From contig NZ_AOLJ01000019.1 in NCBI RefSeq assembly GCF_000336775.1, positions 1 through 64,000 of the forward strand: DNA of 64,000 nt, in the 5' to 3' direction. The notes beneath the pieces were generated by a model. It saw nothing but the letters and a program-made list of their open reading frames with translations, ran no database searches and was not told the origin of the DNA. This DNA comes from Haloferax gibbonsii ATCC 33959. GTDB lineage: Archaea; Halobacteriota; Halobacteria; Halobacteriales; Haloferacaceae. How positions within the stretch are numbered: position 1 is the stretch's first letter; each line of letters starts with the position of its first letter. The translations under genes were made by a program, and so were the position numbers. This document shows, piece after piece, positions 7,012-16,085 of the stretch.

Positions 7012-7961
7012 TGCTCGACCTCCGCGGTGGCGCGGCCCTCGCCCTTTCTCGTCATCTCGACGAACACCTCTTCGAGCGACGTGCGCGAGATTTCGAGGTC
7101 GACGATTTCGTGGCCGGCGCGGTCGAGCGCCTGCACCACGTCGGGAGCGACGAGGCCGCCCTGCTGGGCCGTCACGACGAGGCGAGTCCCGTCCAGTTCG
7201 ACGGCCTCGACGCGGTCGTCGTCGGCCGCGAAGTCGGGGACCGCCGTCGGCGGGTCGCGGAGTTGGACGACGATGTCGTCGGTGCCGCGGTCCATCAGTT
7301 CCTCGGGGCTTGCGACCTCGATGACGGAGCCGGAGTCGAGGATGGCGACCTCGTCGCAGAGGCGTTCGGCCTCCTCGATGTAGTGGGTCGTGAGCAGGAT
7401 GGTCGTCCCGCTGTCGTTGAGGTCGACGATGGTCTCCCAGAGTTCGTGGCGCAGTTGCACGTCGACGCCGGCGGTCGGCTCGTCGAGGATGAGCAGGTCG
7501 GGGTCGGTGATGAGCGCCCGCGCGAGCATGAACCGCCGTTTCATCCCGCCGGACAGCCAGTCGAACCGGGTGTCGCGCTTGTCGTAGATGCCGACGCGCT
7601 TGAGCACCTCGTCGGCGCGCTCTGCGGCCTCGTCGTGCGGAATGCCGTGGTATCCCGCCTTGTGTTCGAGCACTTCGCGGATCGGGAAGAATCGGTCCAC
7701 GTTGAACTCCTGGGGCGCGAGGCCGATTCGGTCGCGGGCTTCGCGGTAGTCGTCTTCGACGTCGTAGCCGAAGACGCTCGCCTCGCCGCCGGTCTTGCGG
7801 ACGAGGCCCACGAGGATGTTGATGAACGTCGTCTTCCCCGCCCCGTTCGGCCCCAACAGCCCGAAGAACGACCCCTCGGGAACGTCGAGGTCGACGCCGT
7901 CGAGGGCGCGGACGTCGCCGTAGGACTTCGTCAAGTCGCGTATCTCTATCGCGGATGCCAT
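7008..7961 (-). CDS. ABC-2 type transporter ATP-binding protein
   Basis: 317 residues. Walker A GPNGAGKTT (37-45), Q-loop LAPQEF (81-86), signature LSGGM (136-140) and Walker B LLILDEP (156-162) are intact. The C-terminal 80 residues, including VVQLRDPP and LEEVFVEMTRKGEG, form the accessory domain usual for DrrA/CcmA-like ATPases. First gene of a two-gene operon with the permease that overlaps its stop by 4 nt. It energises export by the 6235-7011 permease. Confidence 0.94.
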   Translation of the reverse strand: MASAIEIRDLTKSYGDVRALDGVDLDVPEGSFFGLLGPNGAGKTTFINILVGLVRKTGGEASVFGYDVEDDYREARDRIGLAPQEFNVDRFFPIREVLEHKAGYHGIPHDEAAERADEVLKRVGIYDKRDTRFDWLSGGMKRRFMLARALITDPDLLILDEPTAGVDVQLRHELWETIVDLNDSGTTILLTTHYIEEAERLCDEVAILDSGSVIEVASPEELMDRGTDDIVVQLRDPPTAVPDFAADDDRVEAVELDGTRLVVTAQQGGLVAPDVVQALDRAGHEIVDLEISRTSLEEVFVEMTRKGEGRATAEVEQ

Positions 7962-8103
7962 TCGCTGGTGCGTCGTCGGGCGTGGACGCGATTAAGCGTA
8001 GTGTCCGCGGAACGCCCCGTCACGGCGTGGCACGCCCGGTCGCCGGGGAAACCGACGACGCTCGAACCCCGCTCAAAGAGTTAGATGTGTTACCACGTGT
8101 CAA

Positions 8104-8116
8104 ATTAGGGCCTAAT
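8104..8116. promoter_or_regulatory. Palindrome upstream of the aceA operon
   Basis: ATTAGG-G-CCTAAT is a perfect 13-nt inverted repeat in the aceA promoter region. Half-sites resemble the DtxR-like sites at the left end, but the 1-nt spacing differs, so a different regulator or an accidental match is possible. Confidence 0.4.
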
Positions 8117-8138
8117 ATCCATCCGTACAGAACTAAGC

Positions 8139-8173
8139 CATTAACTAATATTATCATTATCAATCATTAACTA
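8139..8173 (+). promoter_or_regulatory. AT-rich promoter with direct repeats for the aceA operon
   Basis: The 9-mer CATTAACTA occurs twice (8139-8147 and 8165-8173), 26 bp apart, flanking a TATA-like ACTAATATTATC run. Tandem sites around a TATA box are a common place for activator or repressor binding. Acetate-responsive control is expected for this pathway, but the regulator is not identified. Confidence 0.45.
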
Positions 8174-8307
8174 TTAGTACCACTCGGCAGTCGAACCGGG
8201 TGAGGAGACATCCGATGGTAGTATCCGCAGCACACCACGCAACCGACCACTCGACGACCGCGACCCGAACCGACCGCTACCGACCGCCGACCCCACCGAC
8301 GTAACCG

Positions 8308-8562
8308 ATGACAAACCGCGACAACACGACCCGAACCGACACGACGACCCGCACGCCGACCACCACTCGCTCGACGACGACTCGCCCTCGCGCCGCGCGA
8401 CGCTACCCCAACAACGAGGAGAACATGGACGCGCCGCTCGTCCCCTTCATCCGACAACCGGGGGAGGACGACGAGATGACGAGCATCCGGCGCGAACTGG
8501 CCGCGCTCCGCGCCCAACTGAACCGCATCGAGCGAACGATGCAGCCCACCGATACCCAATGA
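8308..8562 (+). CDS. Small coiled-coil protein translationally coupled to aceA
   Basis: 84 residues if started at 8308, or 45 if started at the in-frame ATG at 8425, which begins [18 protein letters not shown]. The N-terminal 28 residues are a Thr/Arg low-complexity run and may be untranslated. The C-terminal part ([21 protein letters not shown]) is a convincing amphipathic helix or coiled coil. The stop codon overlaps the aceA start (ATGA), so it is in the operon and could couple translation to aceA. No known domain. It could be a regulator or assembly factor, but position is the only evidence. Confidence 0.5.
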   Translation: MTNRDNTTRTDTTTRTPTTTRSTTTRPRAARRYPNNEENMDAPLVPFIRQPGEDDEMTSIRRELAALRAQLNRIERTMQPTDTQ

Positions 8563-9596
8563 ACCCGACCGAACTCGACAGCGACGTCTTCGCACAGGAT
8601 GTTGACAACCAGAAGGCCCGCGAACTGCGGGAGATGCTGAACACGCAGGACTTCGTGTTCGCCCCCGGCATGTACCACGCCCTCGACGCCCGCCTCGCCG
8701 AGATGACGGGCCACGACGCCGCCTACATGTCCGGCTACTCGACGGTCCTCGGGCAGTTCGGCTTCCCGGACCTGGAGATGGTCACGATGACCGAGATGGT
8801 CGAGAACGCCAAGCGCATGGTCGAGGCGACGAACCTCCCGGTCATCGCCGACTGCGACACGGGCTACGGCGGCATCCACAACGTCCGCCGCGCCGTCCGC
8901 GAGTACGAGAAGGCCGGCGTCGCCGCCGTCCACATCGAAGACCAGACGACGCCCAAGCGCTGCGGCCACATCGCGGGCAAGCAGATAGTCTCCCGCGAGA
9001 AGGCCCGCGCCCGCTTCGAGGCGGCCGTCGACGCCAAGCAGTCGGAGGACACGGTCGTCATCGCCCGCACCGACGCCTACGGCTCCTCGAACGGCGACTG
9101 GGACGAACACGTCGAGCGCGGTCGCATCTACGCCGACGCCGGCGTCGACATCGTCTGGCCCGAGATGCCGAACCCCTCGCGCGAGGACGCCGTCGCCTAC
9201 GCCGAGGAGATTCACGAGACGCACCCCGACCTGAAGCTCGCGTTCAACTACTCCTCGTCGTTCGCGTGGTCCGAAGAAGAGGACCCGCTGACGTTCCAGG
9301 AGCTGGGCGACCTCGGCTACAAGTACATCTTCATCACGCTGTTCGGGCTCCACTCGGGCGCGCACGCCGTCTACGAGGACTTCAAGAAGCTCGCCGAACA
9401 GGACGAGGAAGGCCAGTTCGACCTCGAACAGCGCTACCTCGGCCACCCGACCGAGAGCCACCACGAGCTATCGTTCGTCTCGCGGTATCAGGACATCGAG
9501 ACCGAGTTCGACCCCGAGGCGCGCCGCCGCATCGAGGAGTCCGAAGGGTTCAGCGAGGAGCAGGCCGACCCCATCACGAGCAACGACGATGACTGA
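8559..9596 (+). CDS. aceA: Isocitrate lyase
   Basis: 345 residues, the short archaeal form. Isocitrate lyase splits isocitrate to succinate and glyoxylate in the glyoxylate bypass, allowing growth on acetate or fatty acids. The isocitrate lyase/PEP mutase barrel is recognised by metal-binding IADCDTGYG (Asp98, Asp100) and the signature KRCGH (133-137) with catalytic Cys135, which separates true lyases from relatives such as methylisocitrate lyase. ARTDAYG at 168-174 continues the active site. It overlaps aceB by 8 nt and starts within the stop of the small upstream ORF, so all three are one operon. Confidence 0.95.
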   Translation: MNPTELDSDVFAQDVDNQKARELREMLNTQDFVFAPGMYHALDARLAEMTGHDAAYMSGYSTVLGQFGFPDLEMVTMTEMVENAKRMVEATNLPVIADCDTGYGGIHNVRRAVREYEKAGVAAVHIEDQTTPKRCGHIAGKQIVSREKARARFEAAVDAKQSEDTVVIARTDAYGSSNGDWDEHVERGRIYADAGVDIVWPEMPNPSREDAVAYAEEIHETHPDLKLAFNYSSSFAWSEEEDPLTFQELGDLGYKYIFITLFGLHSGAHAVYEDFKKLAEQDEEGQFDLEQRYLGHPTESHHELSFVSRYQDIETEFDPEARRRIEESEGFSEEQADPITSNDDD

Positions 9597-10890
9597 GCGC
9601 AGACACGACCGCGAGTTCGTGCGGACGTTCTTCACCTCGCCGACGGCCGTCGAGGGCGAAGACGACTCCGCGAAGATGCTCCGACGGGCGGCCGGCCTCC
9701 GCGGGATGCAGGCCCCCGACGTGTGGGTCCCCGACAACGAGGACGCCACCGCGCCGTCGATGCGCGACGAGGGGGCCGAGAACATCGTCGAAGTCATCTC
9801 CGAACACGGCTCGGAGTTCCCCGGCGAGATTCACCCCCGGATGGTCTGGCACCGCGACAGCCCCGGGACCCGGTATCAGGGCTTCCAGCACATGCTCGAC
9901 ATCACCGACCCCGAGCGGGGCGCGGTCGAGCACATCGACGGCTTCGTCATCCCCGAGGTCGGCGGCATCGACGACTGGAAGAAGGCCGACGAGTTCTTCA
10001 CCATCGTCGAGAACGAACACGGCCTCGAAGAGGGGAGCCTCGCCATGTCGGTCATCATCGAGAGCGGCGAGGCCGAACTCGCCATGGGCGACCTCCGCGA
10101 CGAGATGGGCAAGCCGACGAACAACCTCGAACGGCTGTTCCTCCTCGTCGACGGCGAGGTCGACTACACGAAGGACATGCGCGCCATGACGCCGACCGGC
10201 GAGCTTCCGGCGTGGCCGGAGCTTCGACACAACACCTCGCGCGGGGCTAGCGCCGCCGGCTGTATCGCTGTCGACGGCCCCTACGACGACATCCGCGACG
10301 TGGAGGGCTACCGCGAGCGCATGACCGAGAACCAGGCGAAGGGAATGCTCGGCATCTGGTCGCTCACGCCCGGCCAAGTCGTCGAGGCGAACACCTCGCC
10401 GCTCCCGCCGAAGACCGGCAGTTGGCTCCTCGACGCGGGCGGCGAGGAAGTCGAACTCGCGTCCGAAGACGGGGCCGAGGTGTACGACGGGGACCGCCTC
10501 TCGCTCGAAGCTACCGACGACGGCTACGAACTCCGGGTCGGCGGCGACACGCGGGAACTCACCGCGGACGAACTCCGCGAGGAACTGCTCGGCCTGACCT
10601 CGTACGTCCCGAGCATGGACGACATCGTCGACTCCATGGAGGAGTTCGAGGCGGCCAAGGAGGCCGGCCGCGGCGCTATCGCCATGACCCAGTCGGCGAC
10701 GCTCCGCATCGGCGGCACCGAAATCGACATCGCCAAGGACCGCATGTGGGACGAGGCGACCTATCAGGCCGCGATGACGCCCATCAGCCTGTTCCAGGAC
10801 GTGTACGAACACCGCCCCGACCAACACGAGGAGTTAGCGGAACGCTACGGCGCGGGCGTCGTCGAGCGCGCGATGGAGGTGGGACTCTAA
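9589..10890 (+). CDS. aceB: Malate synthase, haloarchaeal CitE/HpcH-type
   Basis: 433 residues, the same length as the characterised Haloferax enzyme, and much shorter than bacterial AceB/GlcB. It condenses glyoxylate with acetyl-CoA to malate. The N-terminal half is a CitE-like TIM barrel: [11 protein letters not shown] and [10 protein letters not shown] with metal-binding acidic residues, then [10 protein letters not shown]. The C-terminal 130 residues form the extra domain unique to this isoform ([18 protein letters not shown] onward). The start overlaps the aceA stop by 8 nt. Together with aceA it completes the glyoxylate bypass. Confidence 0.95.
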   Translation: MTERRHDREFVRTFFTSPTAVEGEDDSAKMLRRAAGLRGMQAPDVWVPDNEDATAPSMRDEGAENIVEVISEHGSEFPGEIHPRMVWHRDSPGTRYQGFQHMLDITDPERGAVEHIDGFVIPEVGGIDDWKKADEFFTIVENEHGLEEGSLAMSVIIESGEAELAMGDLRDEMGKPTNNLERLFLLVDGEVDYTKDMRAMTPTGELPAWPELRHNTSRGASAAGCIAVDGPYDDIRDVEGYRERMTENQAKGMLGIWSLTPGQVVEANTSPLPPKTGSWLLDAGGEEVELASEDGAEVYDGDRLSLEATDDGYELRVGGDTRELTADELREELLGLTSYVPSMDDIVDSMEEFEAAKEAGRGAIAMTQSATLRIGGTEIDIAKDRMWDEATYQAAMTPISLFQDVYEHRPDQHEELAERYGAGVVERAMEVGL

Positions 10891-11105
10891 GCTCGGGACG
10901 CGACTCCACCGCAGGGGTTCCGCCGTCGGCCCCGGGGTTCCGGCTTGGTCACGCGACGGCGTCCGGCTTCGTAGCTCCGACGACGCGCCCGCCCGAACCG
11001 TGGGGGCGGCGCGTCGCGCTCTTTTTCCACTCGACGCGCAGTTTCCGACTCGACACGACCCCGACCGACGCTATTCTCAAGTTCCGCCCGCGCGAGTTGA
11101 CACGT

Positions 11106-11687
11106 GTGAACGATTCGACGAACACCCCGGCGACGCCCGTGGAGACGAGCGACAGCAACGGCGACGCGGACGAGTCGCTGGAACCCGACGTAGTCGTCGA
11201 CTTCGAGTCCGTGGGCGTCGCGGACGAGGAGACGCTCGCGCGACTCCGGACGGTGAGCTTCTACCTCGACGAGGCGTTCGAGATTCCGGGGACGAACTAC
11301 CGCATCGGCCTCGACCCGATTCTGGGGCTCGTGCCCGGCGTCGGCGACGCGACGGCCGCCGCGCTCTCGGCGTACATCCTCGTCGAGGCCGCCATGCTCG
11401 GCGTGCCGCGGGCGACGCTCGCGCGGATGCTCGGCAACGTCGTCCTCGACGCGACCGTCGGGTCGCTCCCGGTTGTCGGCGACGTGTTCGACGCGGCGTG
11501 GAAGGCGAACGCCCGGAACGTCCGGCTGTTGGAGGCCCGATACGACGACGCCTCCCCCGCGGCCGTAGAGGCCGACCGACGCTTCCTCTTGGCCGCGGTC
11601 GCCGCCATCGCCCTCCTGCTCGTCGCGCTCGGCGCGGCGACCGCGCTCGTCGCCCTGTGGGTGCTCGGACAGGTTGGACTGTTGTAA
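11106..11687 (+). CDS. DUF4112 membrane protein
   Basis: 193 residues from a GTG start (MNDSTNTPATPVE), chosen because the acidic N-terminus is typical and the upstream frame is not protein-like. Residues 45-150 carry the DUF4112 pattern: FEIPGTNYRIGLDPILGLVPGVGD, then a hydrophobic helix and NVVLDATVGSLPVVGDVFD. A strong transmembrane helix ends the protein (about 163-190). Function is unknown. It stands alone downstream of aceB with 215 nt between; that gap includes a T5 tract that may terminate the ace operon. Confidence 0.85.
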   Translation: MNDSTNTPATPVETSDSNGDADESLEPDVVVDFESVGVADEETLARLRTVSFYLDEAFEIPGTNYRIGLDPILGLVPGVGDATAAALSAYILVEAAMLGVPRATLARMLGNVVLDATVGSLPVVGDVFDAAWKANARNVRLLEARYDDASPAAVEADRRFLLAAVAAIALLLVALGAATALVALWVLGQVGLL

Positions 11688-11760
11688 GTTACCAGTGCTC
11701 GAAACGAAGAAATCCGCTGTGTGAGTCGTTATCCACCCCCAAACTGTAAACTACAAGACA

Positions 11761-11766
11761 TATATA
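11761..11766 (+). promoter_or_regulatory. TATA box of the lipoprotein gene
   Basis: TATATA lies 22-27 nt before the ATG at 11788, the spacing expected for a leaderless transcript. Confidence 0.65.
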
Positions 11767-11787
11767 CGGGCTTGCAAATCATGGCGT

Positions 11788-12393
11788 ATGGAACGACGAA
11801 CTTTCCTGAAGAGCGTCGCCGCGACGGGAGCCCTCCTCACCACCGCCGGATGCATGGGCGGTGGCTCCGGGTCGCAGCCGACCGCGGGCAACGAGACGGG
11901 TAACGAGACCGGCAACGGCACGGCGGGCGAGACGACGGCCGACGTCGAGCCGGCCGAGGTCCCGGACCCCGAACTCGCCTTCCGCACCAACAGCGGCGTC
12001 CTCCGCGTGGTTCACATGGGCGGCGAGAAGATTACCGACGAGGCGACGAGCGAGGTCTACGTCACCGTCGACGACGAGCGCACCGCGACGTGGGTCGCCG
12101 ACGGCGAGGAGGGGCAGGACTACCCCGTCTCGGTGGGTAACTTCCGCGAAATCGAGTCCGCCGAGAGCGGCTCGACGGTCGAGGTCGTCTGGGTCGGCCG
12201 CGCGGGTGCCGAAGAAGTCCTCGCCACCCACGAGGTCGCCGCAGAGGAGACCACGACGACCGCGACGACCAACGAGACGACCACGAACGGGACCGCCACC
12301 AACGAGACGGTCACCGAGACGACGGCCGCCAACGAGACGGTCACGACGACGAACGAGACGACCACGTCGTCGGACAACGAGACCAGCAACTGA
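11788..12393 (+). CDS. Tat lipoprotein with sequon-rich Thr/Asn stalks
   Basis: 201 residues. A twin-arginine signal (ERRTFLKSVAATGALL) leads to lipobox TTAGC with lipidated Cys22, so the protein is anchored outside the cell. Residues 58-150 form a small beta domain with VVHMGGEKI and VEVVWVGRAGAEEVLATHEV, the pattern seen in the pilin-like C-terminal domain of archaeal type IV pilin relatives. This domain is bracketed by low-complexity Asn/Glu/Thr segments containing nine N-X-T sequons (Asn35, 39, 43, 162, 167, 172, 182, 189, 197), likely AglB glycosylation sites. It is a single gene with its own TATA box and a terminator-like hairpin. Role unknown. Confidence 0.85.
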   Translation: MERRTFLKSVAATGALLTTAGCMGGGSGSQPTAGNETGNETGNGTAGETTADVEPAEVPDPELAFRTNSGVLRVVHMGGEKITDEATSEVYVTVDDERTATWVADGEEGQDYPVSVGNFREIESAESGSTVEVVWVGRAGAEEVLATHEVAAEETTTTATTNETTTNGTATNETVTETTAANETVTTTNETTTSSDNETSN

Positions 12394-12402
12394 GAACGAC
12401 GG

Positions 12403-12448
12403 CCGACGCCGACGCGGACACCGGCGTCGGACGCGACGAGGCTTTTTT
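12403..12448 (+). terminator. Hairpin plus T-tract after the lipoprotein gene
   Basis: A 9-bp stem CCGACGCCG (12403-12411) and CGGCGTCGG (12422-12430) with a 10-nt loop is followed by six T residues at 12443-12448. It lies 10 nt past the stop codon. Confidence 0.6.
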
Positions 12449-12541
12449 CGACTCGAAAGCGGTTCGACGTTCGCGCTGTCGCGGAGCAACGGGACCGCGA
12501 TAGCGCTACGATACTCTCGGGTGGGCGGCGGCGGAACCGGC

Positions 12542-13519
12542 TCAGTCGTCGGCCGGGAGGCCGTCCGGGTCGGTCGCCGGTTCGGGCGCGACGAGACCGA
12601 CGCGGACGCCGAGGCGACGACCCAGCGGGCCGAGCGCGTCGCGCTTCATGAACGCGAAGCCGAGGAGGATGAGCGCGAAGCCGACGACGGTGACGGGGCC
12701 GATGCGCTCGCCGAGGAACGCCCAGCCGGTGACGGCGGCGACGACCGGCGTGACGTAGTTGACGAGGCTGATTTCGACCGCGCCGATGCGGTCGAGCAGG
12801 ACGAAGTAGGCGATGAAGCCGACGGCGCTGCACAGCACGGCCAAGAACAGCAGCGCGGCGACGACGACCGGCGACCACGCCACGCTCGCGAGGCCGGGCT
12901 CGCCGAGGACGGGGCTCGTGACGTGGAGCATGCCCGCGCCGAGGAGCATCATCCACGCCTGCATCGGAACGACGGGCGGGTTCCCGGGGAGCCGCTTGAC
13001 GAGCACCGAGCCGAACGCCCACGCCGCGGCCGCGAGAAGGAGCAGGACGACGCCGAGGAGTTGGCCGCCGACCGACCCTGACGCGAGGGCGATGACCACC
13101 GTCCCGGCCAACCCCAGAAACACCCCGAGGAAGCCGAACCCGTCGAGGCGCTCTTCGGGCAGCATCGGCCACGCGAAAAGCGGCGTGAGGACGGGCGCGA
13201 GGCTGATGACGATGGCCGAGACGCCGCTCGTCACGTACCGCTGGCCGGAGAACAGGAGCGAGAAGTGCGCGCCGATGAGGAGCGCCCCGCCGACGAGGAC
13301 GACGAGCCACTCGTCGCGGCCGCGGGGCCGCCAGTCCTCGGCCGCGAGCAGGCCGTAGGTGAACAGCACCACGCCGGCCACGTCGTATCGGAGGGCGGCG
13401 AACAGTACGGGCGGGAGGACGTCGAGGCCGACCTCGATGGCGATAAACGAGGTTCCCCAGAGGACCGCGATGGTCGCGAACAGTGCGAGCGTCCGATTCG
13501 TTTGCGTATTGATAGACAC
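12542..13519 (-). CDS. EamA/DMT-superfamily transporter
   Basis: 325 residues from a GTG start just before INTQTNRTLALF; a longer upstream frame has no membrane-protein character. There are ten hydrophobic segments in two EamA repeats. The first begins LALFATIAVLWGTSFIAIEV and ends near LAGTVVIAL. The second begins LLGVVLLLLAAAAWAFGSVL and ends LGERIGPVTVVGFALILLGF. Such proteins export metabolites or amino acids, or import nucleotide sugars; the substrate is unknown. It is transcribed divergently from pus10 with about 190 nt between starts. Confidence 0.9.
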   Translation of the reverse strand: MSINTQTNRTLALFATIAVLWGTSFIAIEVGLDVLPPVLFAALRYDVAGVVLFTYGLLAAEDWRPRGRDEWLVVLVGGALLIGAHFSLLFSGQRYVTSGVSAIVISLAPVLTPLFAWPMLPEERLDGFGFLGVFLGLAGTVVIALASGSVGGQLLGVVLLLLAAAAWAFGSVLVKRLPGNPPVVPMQAWMMLLGAGMLHVTSPVLGEPGLASVAWSPVVVAALLFLAVLCSAVGFIAYFVLLDRIGAVEISLVNYVTPVVAAVTGWAFLGERIGPVTVVGFALILLGFAFMKRDALGPLGRRLGVRVGLVAPEPATDPDGLPADD

Positions 13520-13712
13520 GAGATATCGACCGTAGACCCAGGTGTTGAAGCGGCTACCACGCCGCCGTACATCAAATTTCTCGGAGCCGAGATAGCACTC
13601 CACTCGGGTCGTGTTGACAAACATCTCTGAGCTGAGATACGTCGACAAGCCGTGCCGCGGCGACGCGGCGAACAAAGTAAGCTAGTTACGCGCGCCCCGA
13701 TAGAGACCGAAC

Positions 13713-14996
13713 ATGAGCATCCTTGAGGACGCGCGAGCGCTCGCCGAGAGCGGGCCGGTCTGCGACGCCTGTCTGGGCCGGGCCTTCGCCGAGCGCAGTT
13801 TCGGGCTGACGAACGCCGAGCGGGGCAAGTCGCTCCGGGTCGCCGCCGCCCTCGACGCGGACGAGCCCTACGAGGCCGTCGAGACCGAGGACTGCTGGGT
13901 CTGCGAGGGGGCCTGCGCCGAGTTCGACGCGTGGGCCGAACGCTGCGCCGAGGCCATCGAGGACGTGGAAGTCGAGACGTATCAGGTCGGCACCCGCGCG
14001 CCGCCGCTCGTCGAGGAAAACGAGCTACTGCTCCGCGAGGGGGCGGGCCTCCCCGAGGACGCCGGCGAACTGTTCAAATCCGAGTTCAACCGCGAGGTCG
14101 GAAAGCGCGTGGGCCGACTCACCGGCACCGAGGTCGACTTCACCCGACCGGACGTGCAGTTCCTCCTCGACATCGAAGCCGACACCGTCGAGGCGCAGCT
14201 CAACTCCGCGTTCGTCTACGGGCGCTACCGGAAGCTCGCGCGCGACATCCCGCAGACCGAGTGGCCCTGCCGCGAGTGCGACGGCTCGGGCTACAAGGGC
14301 AAGGAGCCCTGCGACTACTGCGGCGGCTCGGGCTACCTCTACGAGGACAGCGTCGAGGGCTTCGTCGCCCCCGTCGTGACGGACGTGATGGACGGCGTCG
14401 ACGCGAAGTTCCACGGCGCGGGCCGCGAGGACGTGGACGCGCTCATGCTCGGGACGGGCCGGCCGTTCGTGGTCGAAATCATGGAACCCCGCCGCCGCAC
14501 CATCGACGTCGAACAGCTCGAAGGCGACATCAACGCGATGGCCGAGGGGGAAATCGAGGTCGAGGGGCTCCGCCTCGCCACCTACGACATGGTCGAGCGC
14601 GTGAAGAAACTCGACGCGAGCAAGGAGTACCGCGCCGCCGTCGAGTTCGACGACGACGTGACCGACGAGGAACTGGGGGCCGCGCTGGACGAACTTACCG
14701 GCGCGACCATCGAGCAGTACACGCCCCACCGCGTCGACCACCGCCGCGCGAGCATCACCCGCACCCGCCACGTCTACGACGCCACCGGCGACCTCGAAGA
14801 CGCGCGCCACGCGACCGTCGAAATCCACGGCGAGGGCGGCCTCTACATCAAGGAACTCGTCTCGGGCGACGAGGGCCGAACCAACCCGAGCCTCGCCGGC
14901 ATCCTCGACACCGGCGCGGTCGTCACCGCGCTCGACGTGATTGCGGTCGAGGGCGAGGACGAACCGTTCGAGGACGACGACTTCTTCAAGGACTGA
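13713..14996 (+). CDS. pus10: tRNA pseudouridine(54/55) synthase Pus10
   Basis: 427 residues. Pus10 makes pseudouridine 54 and 55 in archaeal tRNA. An N-terminal zinc site (CDAC at 17-20, CWVC at 61-64) and a THUMP-like region are followed by the catalytic domain, with GREDVDALMLG around Asp240/Asp242 containing the catalytic aspartate. A second cysteine cluster (CREC 186-189, CDYC 200-203), with GSGY repeats like a DnaJ zinc finger, is inserted before the catalytic site. The ending HGEGGLYIKELVSGDEGRT is a family hallmark. It probably forms an operon with rnhB, which starts 78 nt later. Its product base is the substrate of TrmY encoded at 1422. Confidence 0.95.
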   Translation: MSILEDARALAESGPVCDACLGRAFAERSFGLTNAERGKSLRVAAALDADEPYEAVETEDCWVCEGACAEFDAWAERCAEAIEDVEVETYQVGTRAPPLVEENELLLREGAGLPEDAGELFKSEFNREVGKRVGRLTGTEVDFTRPDVQFLLDIEADTVEAQLNSAFVYGRYRKLARDIPQTEWPCRECDGSGYKGKEPCDYCGGSGYLYEDSVEGFVAPVVTDVMDGVDAKFHGAGREDVDALMLGTGRPFVVEIMEPRRRTIDVEQLEGDINAMAEGEIEVEGLRLATYDMVERVKKLDASKEYRAAVEFDDDVTDEELGAALDELTGATIEQYTPHRVDHRRASITRTRHVYDATGDLEDARHATVEIHGEGGLYIKELVSGDEGRTNPSLAGILDTGAVVTALDVIAVEGEDEPFEDDDFFKD

Positions 14997-15074
14997 AACG
15001 AAGCCCCGGGGAACCCCTGCGAACGTCGCCGCAGACCGCAATCTCTAATTCTCGCCCGCGACACCCGACGAGGT

Positions 15075-15722
15075 ATGCACATCGGCGTCGACGAAGCCGG
15101 AAAGGGACCCGTGTTGGGTCCGATGGTCGCCGCGGCGGTCCGAGGGGACCCCGACGCCCTCCCGGACGGAATCGCCGACTCGAAGCGACTCGCTCCCGAG
15201 CGCCGCGAGGAACTCGCCGCGAAACTCCGTGACCGAGACGACGTGGAAGTCGGGGTCGCGTTCGTCGAACCCGAGACCATCGACGACCCCGAGACGGACA
15301 TGAACCTGCTGACCGTCCGAGCGCAGGTCGAGGCCGCCGCCGAGGTCGCCGTCGACGCCGACGAACTCGTCTGCGACGCGGGCGACGTGAGCGAGTCCAG
15401 ATTCGGCCGCCGCATCCGCGAGGGGTTGGCCGAGGCGGGCGTCGAAGTCGAAGTCCACGCCCAGCACCGCGCGGACGACGAACACGCCATCGTCGGCGCG
15501 GCGAGCATCGTGGCGAAGGTCGAACGCGACCGCCGAGTCGAGGAGATTGCCGCGTCGTACGGCGAGGTCGGAAGCGGCTACCCGAGCGACGGGACGACCC
15601 GCGAGTTCCTGCGGGAGTACGTCCGCGAACACGGGATTCTCCCGGACTGCGCGCGGAAGTCGTGGTCGACCTGCGCCGACCTCATGGCCGCACACGAACA
15701 GTCGTCGCTGGGCGATTTCTGA
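15075..15722 (+). CDS. rnhB: Ribonuclease HII
   Basis: 215 residues, the usual length for archaeal RNase HII. It removes RNA from RNA-DNA hybrids and single ribonucleotides from DNA. GVDEAGKGPVLGPM (4-17) holds the first catalytic Asp/Glu pair; VCDAGDV near 99-105 and the HRADDEHAIVGAASIVAKVERD segment (about 137-158) supply the remaining acidic residues and the conserved SIVAKV motif. SGYPSDGTTREFL is the substrate-recognition region. It lies 78 nt after pus10 in the same direction. Confidence 0.95.
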   Translation: MHIGVDEAGKGPVLGPMVAAAVRGDPDALPDGIADSKRLAPERREELAAKLRDRDDVEVGVAFVEPETIDDPETDMNLLTVRAQVEAAAEVAVDADELVCDAGDVSESRFGRRIREGLAEAGVEVEVHAQHRADDEHAIVGAASIVAKVERDRRVEEIAASYGEVGSGYPSDGTTREFLREYVREHGILPDCARKSWSTCADLMAAHEQSSLGDF

Positions 15723-15789
15723 GTCGGCTCGGGAGCGGCGGTCGAAAAAGTGGAGGGTCGGTGGTTCGAGGGCGAGTCGCGGAGACGGC

Positions 15790-16023
15790 TCACCGCATCT
15801 CGGCGAGCGCGACGTACGAGCCTTCCTGCGCGGAGAGCCACGTCGTCAGCAACTCGTCTTCTGCGAGTCCTGCGGGGAAGATGGTGCACTCGTCTGGTGC
15901 GTCCTCGTACGGGGCGACGATGGCGACGAACTCCTCGTCGTCCGCGGGGGCGGAGCGTCGCGGAGCGTCCGGCCGGGTCGTCGTCGCGTCCGTGTCGTCG
16001 CGTCGAAGTGGCGTGTCTTCCAT
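15790..16023 (-). CDS. Small DUF7511-type protein
   Basis: 77 residues. The N-terminal 27 residues are charged and probably flexible. The C-terminal half (EEFVAIVAPYEDAPDECTIF, then LLTTWLSAQEGSYVALAEMR) is a compact domain common in haloarchaea, which I recall as DUF7511. Function is unknown. The gene is monocistronic, convergent with rnhB, and has a TATA box overlapped by a perfect palindrome at 16092-16106, suggesting tight regulation. Confidence 0.8.
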   Translation of the reverse strand: MEDTPLRRDDTDATTTRPDAPRRSAPADDEEFVAIVAPYEDAPDECTIFPAGLAEDELLTTWLSAQEGSYVALAEMR

Positions 16024-16085
16024 GAGTGGAGTGCGTGCACCGTGAGTACCGACGGGCGGCGGTTGGTCGGTTGCCGGTTCGGTCA

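Larger units (their letters stand above)
7962..8307. other. Intergenic region carrying the aceA operon promoter
   Basis: About 346 nt between the divergent ABC ATPase and the aceA operon. The first 120 nt are GC-rich with no gene. Positions 8100-8180 are strikingly AT-rich and contain a palindrome and direct repeats listed separately. The span from about 8185 to 8307 is a probable leader without a supported ORF. Confidence 0.6.

Noticed and set aside
8104-8116. Treating the aceA palindrome as a third DtxR/SirR site
   Set aside because: Half-sites resemble the iron sites, but spacing is 1 nt instead of 4, so dimer geometry would differ.
10422-11105. Upstream extension of the DUF4112 gene overlapping aceB
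   Set aside because: Arg-rich and out of frame with aceB; the GTG at 11106 gives the natural acidic N-terminus.
12240-12390. ACGAGACG-type repeats as a tandem DNA repeat
   Set aside because: They are the codons of the Asn-Glu-Thr stalk and keep the reading frame; protein-level explanation suffices.
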